Positions 58,081 through 64,000 of a DNA stretch of 64,000 nucleotides are shown here, piece by piece. Where the stretch lies: contig CM036244.1 of the NCBI GenBank assembly GCA_020698575.1, positions 5,175,146 to 5,239,145 of the forward strand. The letters run 5' to 3'. The position numbers were made by a program, and so were the translations under genes. Position 1 is the first letter of the stretch, and each line of letters starts with the position of its first letter. The notes below the pieces were generated by a model. The model had not been told where the DNA came from, did no database searches, and worked only from the letters and a program-made list of their open reading frames with translations. This DNA comes from Bostrychus sinensis (taxonomy: Eukaryota; Chordata; Actinopteri; Gobiiformes; Eleotridae).

Positions 58081-59581
58081 ATCCATCCATCTTCTTCCGC
58101 TTTATCCAGGGCTGGGTCGCAGGGGCAGCAGTCTAAGCAGAGATGCCCAGACTTCCCTCTCCACAGACACGTCCTCCCGCTCTACTGGGGGGACCCCAAG
58201 GCGTTCCCAGGCCGAGAGACATAGTCCCTCCAGCGTGTCCTAGGTCTTCCCCAGGGCCTCCTCCCAGTGGGACATGGACGCCGCATCCGGAACAGATGCC
58301 CGAGCCGCCTCAGCTGACTCCTCTCGATGTGGAGGAGCAGTGGCTCTACTCCGAGCCCCTCCCGTGTAACCGAGCTCCTCACCCTATCTCTAAGGGAGCG
58401 CCCAGCCACCCTGCGGAGGAAACTCATTTCGGCCGCTTGTATCCGGGATCTTGTCCTTTCAGGTCATGACCCAAAGCTCATGACCATAGGTGAGAGTAGG
58501 AACGTAGATCGACCGGTAAATCGAGAGCTTTGCCTTTCGGCTCAGCTCCTTCTTCACCACAACAGACCGATACAACGACCGCATTACTGCAGATGCTGCA
58601 CCGATCCGTCTGTCGATCTCACGCTCCATCCTTCCCTCACTCGTGAATAAGACCCCAAGATACTTGAACTCCTCCACTTGAGGCAGAAACTCCCCTCCAA
58701 CCTGGAGAGGGCAAACCACCCTTTTCCGGTCGAGGACCATGGCCTCGGACTTGGAGGTGCTGATTCTCATCCCAGCCGCTTCACACTCGGCTGCAAACCG
58801 CCCCAGTGCATGCTGAAGGTTTTGGCTTGATGAAGCCAACAGGACAACATCATCTGCAAAAAGCAGAGATGAAATCCTGTGGTTCCCAAACCTGACTCCC
58901 TCCGGCCCCTGGCTGCACCTAGAAATTCTGTCCATAAAAATAATGAACAGAACCGGTGACAAAGGGCAGCCCTGCCAGAGTCCAACATGCACTGGGAACA
59001 GGTCCGACTTACAACCGGCAATGCGGACCAAGCTCCTGCTCCGGTCGTACAGGGACCGGACAGCCCTTAGCAAAGGGCCCCGGACCCCATACTCCCAGAG
59101 CAACCCCCACAGGATACCACGAGGGACATGGTCAAATGCTTTCTCCAAATGCACAAAACACATGTGGACAGGTTGGGCGAACTCCCATGAACCCTCAAGC
59201 ACCCTATGGAGGGTATAGAGCTGGTCCACTGTTCCACGACCGGAGCAAAAACCGCATTGTTCCTCCTGAATCCGAGGTTCGACTATCGGCCGAATTCTCC
59301 TCTCCAGTACCCTGGAATAGACTTTCCCAGGGAGGCTGAGGAGTGTGATCCCCCTGTAGTTGGAACACACCCTCCGGTCCCCCTTCTTAAAAAGAGGAAC
59401 CACCACGGTCTGCCAGTCCAGAGGCACTGTCCCTGACCGCCACGCGATGTTGCAGAGACGTGTCAGCCACGACAGCCCCACAACATCCAGAGACTTAAGG
59501 TACTCAGGACGGATCTCATCCACCCCGGTGCCTTGCCACCGAGGAGCTTTTTAACCACCCCGGTGACTTCAGCTTGGGTGA
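58081..59581 (-). mobile_element. Rex3-like 3' half with a 354-codon open RT frame, unit 4
   Basis: As at 49195-50717: open from 59523 to 58459, motif A His, TTTCAGGTCATG frameshift. It also has a deletion of about 22 bp near 58275 that brings a block RGRPRTRWRDYVSR back in frame with HIERSQLRRLGHLFRM. Confidence 0.88.
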
Positions 59582-59693
59582 TTAACATGGTTGACAGCTT
59601 TCTGTAATCAGAAAACTGTAGGAAACGATGAAAAGCGATCAGCATGATCCCGTTCATCAACAGGATCAGGTAGACCACCAGGTGAGTGCTGCA
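59582..59693 (-). pseudogene. Inverted OR fragment, unit 4/5
   Basis: Same fragment and junctions as 16589-16700. Confidence 0.9.
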
Positions 59694-60094
59694 AGCTGAA
59701 CCGCTCCTTGAACCGCCACCTTATCGTGGTGGACGGGTTTGAGTGCTTGAGTGATCCTAGGAGCTATGTTGTCTGGGGCTTAATGCCCCTGGTAGGGTCT
59801 CCCATGGCAAACAGGTCCTAGGTGACAAGCCAGAATAAGACCGGTTCAGAAGCCCCATATGATGAGCGTTAAAACAAGGTCCGTTACGTTGCCTGGATTG
59901 GCGTCACCGGGGCCCCACCCTGGAGCCAGGCCTGGGGTTGGGGCTCGCAGGCGAGCGCCTGGTGGCCCGGTCTCCTCCCATGGGACCCGGCCGGGCCAAG
60001 CCCGAAAAGACTATGTGGGACCGCCTTCCTGTAGGCCCACCACCCGCAGGAAGGACCATAAGGGGCCGGTGCTTTGTGATTTGGGCGGCGGTCA
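59694..60094 (+). mobile_element. Rex3-like 5' segment, unit 4/5
   Basis: Counterpart of 16701-17104. Confidence 0.6.
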
Positions 60095-60181
60095 GAGGGT
60101 CAATGGGAAAAATGAATGGGAATTTTACTTCCAGAACCGGGCGTGGCCAGTCGCTGCTGAGGTCTATAATGATGTTACAAG

Positions 60182-61003
60182 CGACGCTCACACAGTTCAA
60201 CGTAGCCTTCAAAGCTGGGGACAGTGTCCTGTACAACAACACGAGTGGAGGAGGGGCATTAAGGCTGCAAAGGCAGATTACGATTAGATTTTTAAGAGGA
60301 AAGTGGAGGATCACCTGGCCCAGACCTACTCAGGCAGGTCTGGCAGAGCATACAGCACTGGACAAACTTCAAAAGTGTTACATCTGATTCAGTGAACTCT
60401 GACCTCTGACCTCCTCTGGCAGAGGAACGAAGCCACTTCTTTGCTTTGAGGTGGAGCAGCCTGATACTGCCACAGAACTCTGCCAGACCCCCAGCCCTCA
60501 CTCTCCAGAAACATCAAGCACCTGAGAGAGTCACTCCGAGGAAAGCAGCAGGCCCCAGTGGAGTTCTCAGGAAGGTACTGAAAGCTTTTGCCCAGCAGTC
60601 GGCGGATGTCCTCACACAGATTTTCAAGCTCTCTTTGGCATAAGCAACCATCCCTCCCTGTCTCAGGTCAACAACCATAGTTCCAGTTGTTAAAAAGTCC
60701 TCCACACAGTCTAAATGACTTCAGACCCATTGCCTCTCCAGAGTGGACAGGATCCTAAAGTATCATCACCATCCTGCCCACCGCCTGTTTACTGCTCTGT
60801 GGGAGACACTACGGCAGCATCAGGTCCAGGACCAACAGACTGGAAAACAGTTTTTTCCCATGCTGTATGAAGCCACGATTTTTCTCTTGATATTGATGTG
60901 TTTGTGCGTGTGTCTGTGAATTAAAACTGAATGTCTAAGCACTTTACATTCAGTTTTAATTACGATGTTTTGTCTGTTCAAAGACAATAAATCTATTCTA
61001 TTC
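60182..61003 (+). mobile_element. Decayed LINE remnant, unit 5
   Basis: Counterpart of 215-1040. Confidence 0.6.
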
Positions 61004-62047
61004 TTTTACTTGCGCTTTTATGTGAAACTAAGCCAGCATGACTAAGTAATCTCCCTTTTGGATCAATAAGGTTTATCTATCTGTCTTATTTTTGACGGAT
61101 GCTGCAGCCCGAAGTTGAACAGACCAGATGAAGTCAGTTTCGGGACCAGTGAAGAGGATTTGTGGTGTTTCCTCTGCAGTCCCTTCTGCGTGGCAGCCCA
61201 CCAAGCCTATATCTTGGCCGCCATGGTAAAAAAACTCCCCTTTACATTCACCTGGGCCTGTAGCCTTGGTGGAGTTTCCATGCTTTTTAACATCAGTAAG
61301 AAGGCTGATAATGAGCCAATGTGGAGTAATAGATGTGTTTCGTGAGGTTGAACACCATTTAGTGTGAGTAAAAAGAAAGTATTTATATAGGTAGTGCACT
61401 TAACCATGGTAGAAGCACAAACATTGCAGAGGTAGTGTCCAAATAAATAGGAGATTGTGGTCAGAGGCAGGCGTGGCTTTTGTTTACATCTCTCTGTACA
61501 TGGCTTTTATCGCGTCTCTACTCCCATGTGAACTCTACAGGCTCTGGTCGGATACGTGGCGTACACGCAACACACTGTGAATTGGAGTATGCAAGAATAC
61601 TGTGTTGGACACTTACTGCACATGCAACGAGTCAATTCAGTGTGGTTTAGGTGTAATCATTAAAAAAAAAAAAAAAAAAGAAACTATGAAATCCAGTAAC
61701 AGAGCTGTGGGACTTAGGGGTGACCTCCACCCCACCACACGTCTGTATTTTACTTACTTTTTAAGGGTTTGGGGAACATTTTATTAAGGTCATTATATAA
61801 TCAGGGCTACAAAAACCTCAGACAGTTGTAGAAAATGCTAAGTTTCCACAGTGTGAAAGGTCCTGATGTCATCTCAGTGTTAGAGGTGAATGTGAAATAC
61901 AATAAAATAACATTTATATAAAAATAGACCTGAAGAAGCTTCATGGAAACTATAGAAACCTCCTGGAAACAGATGCTCTCCTGCAGAGGCCACAGTAAAA
62001 CTCAGTAAAGAATCCATCTAGGAGGATGAGCTGATGACGGTTAAAGG
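61004..62047. other. Non-coding spacer and OR upstream region, unit 5
   Basis: Counterpart of 1041-2084; it has CCATCTAGGAGGATG as in unit 1. No gene. Confidence 0.5.
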
Positions 62048-62140
62048 TTTATATAAATCCAAACTGAACTGAGAGAGTCCAGACTGAACCAGACTCAGGA
62101 CTGGACTCAGGACCAGTCTCAGGGTCAGACCGAGGAACAC
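62048..62140 (+). promoter_or_regulatory. A-type OR promoter and exon 1 of an eighth OR locus, unit 5
   Basis: TATA box 62048-62059; donor GT at 62141. The intron runs off the window end inside Tc1, so the receptor exon would lie roughly 1.3 kb beyond 64000. Confidence 0.6.
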
Positions 62141-62184
62141 GTAAGACTCTTCTAATGTGTTTATGAATGGGAATAAATGTTAGA

Positions 62185-62490
62185 AGTAATGTTAAAATAA
62201 TGTTAGAATACAGACTGTTCAGACCAGTTTAGACCTGGTCCAAATGTGGTTTAGACTTTTGTTTAGTCCTGGGTTTAGTCCTGGTTTAGATCTCGATAGG
62301 TACTTCTTCAGTCCTGGTTTAGAGCTGGTTTTAGATCTGGCTTAGACCCAGGGTTATTCCTGATTCAGTCCTGGTTTAGTCTTAGTTTAGTTCTGTTTTA
62401 GTCCCGGTATAGACCTTGGTTTAGTCCTGGTTAAGACTTTGTTTTAGACCTGGTTTAGTCCTTGCTTTTGTCTTGTTTTAGTCCTGGTCC
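62185..62490. repeat. CCTGGTTTAG minisatellite in intron, unit 5
   Basis: Counterpart of 2225-2525. Confidence 0.7.
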
Positions 62491-63324
62491 TGAGTAATAT
62501 TGTGAATATATTTTGACTTAAGACCGAGGGAGGACCCAGCCTCCTCTGTGGTGGGCCCCAAACTGTGGAACACAGTCCAATGTTTTAGTCTGGTCTTAAG
62601 ACCCACTGTTTTTCTCTGGCTTTTAACTCGCCCTGAGTTCTGTGGTCCTGTGTCTTTTATTGTTACATTTTTATTCATTTTATTGTCTTTACTTATTTAT
62701 GGTTATTTCCTTGTACTGCTCTTATGTGTTTTTTCTGTTTTTTACATCAACAAGGACTGATAGAGCTTAATAGAGTAATATTGTAATATATTGTATTGTA
62801 ATATTGTCTTTGTTTATAAAATGTGCTATAAATAAAGTGGATTGATTTATCACATGTGAAGTCAGGGCCTGAGCTGTAGAGGTTCCCTGTGGCTTTAGTT
62901 AGATGGACTTTCAAAATAGTTACGGTTACGTTTCTTTGCACAAAAAATGTGTTCATAAAGAACATTAAGCTATTTAAACCAGCCTCTGTCATTATTATTA
63001 TATACATATAAAATATCAAATGTTGTTTGTTTTTACCCTTTAAAAACACAAAAATGTAATAATTGAAAAATTAATGGTGTAATTATTGCAGCCTGGTGTA
63101 TGTGACAGATTACCAGTAAAATGTATTCGTATGCATTTTTGTATGAATCAATTACTCATGCTGTTAAATTACATGAATGATTTTTTGTTTACTTTTTATT
63201 TTTATATCCATTAAACCAGCATCTATCCTTCTGATAAACATCAGATAATAATGACATTATAGATATTTTGCCATGTTTTTGTCATTTTTGAAAAATGTGG
63301 TCAGTTCCATATCTTCACTGTATA
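62491..63324. other. A-type intron, unit 5
   Basis: Counterpart of 2526-3361. It shares TTTACATCAAC with unit 1 (TTTATATCAAC in units 2-4). Confidence 0.5.
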
Positions 63325-64000
63325 CAGTGGGGCAAAAAGGTATTTAGTCAGCCACCAATTGTGCAAGTTCTCCCACTTAAAAAGATGAGAGAGGCCTGTA
63401 ATTTTCATCATAGGTTTACCTCAACTATGAGAGATGAGAAAAAAAAATCCAGAAAATCACATTGTCTGATTTTTAAAGAATTTATTTGCAACTTATGGTG
63501 GAAAATAAGTATTTGGTCAATAACAAAAGTTCATCTCAGTACTTTGTTATATACCCTTTGTTGGCAATGACAGAGGTCAAATGTTTTCTGTAAGTCTTCA
63601 CAAGGTTTTCACAAACTGTTGCTGGTATTTTGGCCCATTCCTCCTGCAGATCTCCTCTAGAGCAGTGATGTTTTGGGGCTGTCGCTGGGCAACACGGACT
63701 TTCAACTCCCTCCAAGATTTTCTATGGGGTTGAGATCTGGAGACTGGCTAGGCCACTCCAGGACCTTGAAATGCTTCTTACGAAGCCACTCCTTCGTTAC
63801 CCAGGCAGTGTGTTTGGGATCATTGTCCTGCTGAAAGACCCAGCCACGTTTCATCTTCAATGTCCTTGCTGATGGAAGGAGGTTTTCACTCAAAATCTGA
63901 TGATACATGGCCCCATTCATTCTTTCCTTTACACGAATCAGTCGTCTTGGTCCCTTTGCTGAAAAACAGCCCCAAAGCATGATGTTCCCACCCCCATGCT
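63325..64000 (-). mobile_element. Tc1-like transposon, cut by window end, unit 5
   Basis: Left TIR and TA flank at the same site; the right part is outside the window. Confidence 0.95.
63536..64000 (-). pseudogene. Tc1 transposase pseudogene, C-terminal part, unit 5
   Basis: Second Asp (FQQDNDPKH) and Glu (LNPIENL) are present, followed by the shared frameshift stop near 63702. The N-terminal half is outside the window. Confidence 0.88.

Noticed and set aside
1..64000. Structural RNA genes (tRNA, rRNA, snRNA) or CpG-island housekeeping promoters
   Set aside because: None found by eye. The GC-rich stretches are Rex3 segments.

Overview
The window is teleost fish genomic DNA. It holds a cluster of two-exon olfactory receptor (OR) genes of the seven-transmembrane GPCR superfamily, embedded in fish-type transposable elements: a Rex3-like RTE retrotransposon, a Tc1 element with ends typical of fish Tc1s, a gypsy-type integrase remnant and a further LINE remnant. 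Nothing bacterial or viral is present apart from old, broken retroelement pieces.

The whole window is one tandem array. Taking base 1 as phase zero, the same sequence recurs at 16972, 33658, 51101 and 59965, giving units of about 16.97, 16.69, 17.44 and 8.86 kb plus a 4-kb partial fifth unit. A full unit reads, left to right: Rex3 5' end (+); LINE remnant (+); half-unit A (OR promoter and non-coding exon 1, CCTGGTTTAG minisatellite, intron with a Tc1 insertion, OR-A coding exon); a TIR element containing an LTR-like insert; a gypsy integrase remnant; a small 11-bp minisatellite; 1.47 kb of unidentified sequence; a large 11-bp minisatellite; half-unit B (promoter and exon 1, intron, OR-B coding exon); Rex3 3' half (-); a 112-bp antisense OR fragment (-); then the next unit. 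Half-units A and B are themselves older duplicates of each other, about 88% identical in protein by eye.

Seven OR loci are seen, all on the + strand. Five have open 313-315 codon reading frames: 5283-6230 (A), 13345-14286 (B), 30030-30971 (B), 47478-48419 (B) and 56359-57300 (B-type). Two A-type copies are broken. The one at 21528-22477 has two +1 frameshifts and has also lost its promoter and exon 1 through a 719-bp deletion. The one at 38941-39890 has a +2 frameshift after codon 16. An eighth locus begins with the promoter at 62048, and its coding exon lies beyond the window. Unit 4 has an A-type upstream region joined directly to a B-type coding exon, as expected from unequal crossing-over between the two halves.

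The intact genes would encode odorant GPCRs of olfactory sensory neurons, each probably with its own TATA promoter. The transposon genes are all defective. The least ordinary structure is the composite of inverted Rex3 3' half, sense-matched OR fragment and Rex3 5' end, which looks like one chimeric retrotransposition product later copied with the array. No clearly new molecular system was found; the interest is in how this array was built and is decaying.
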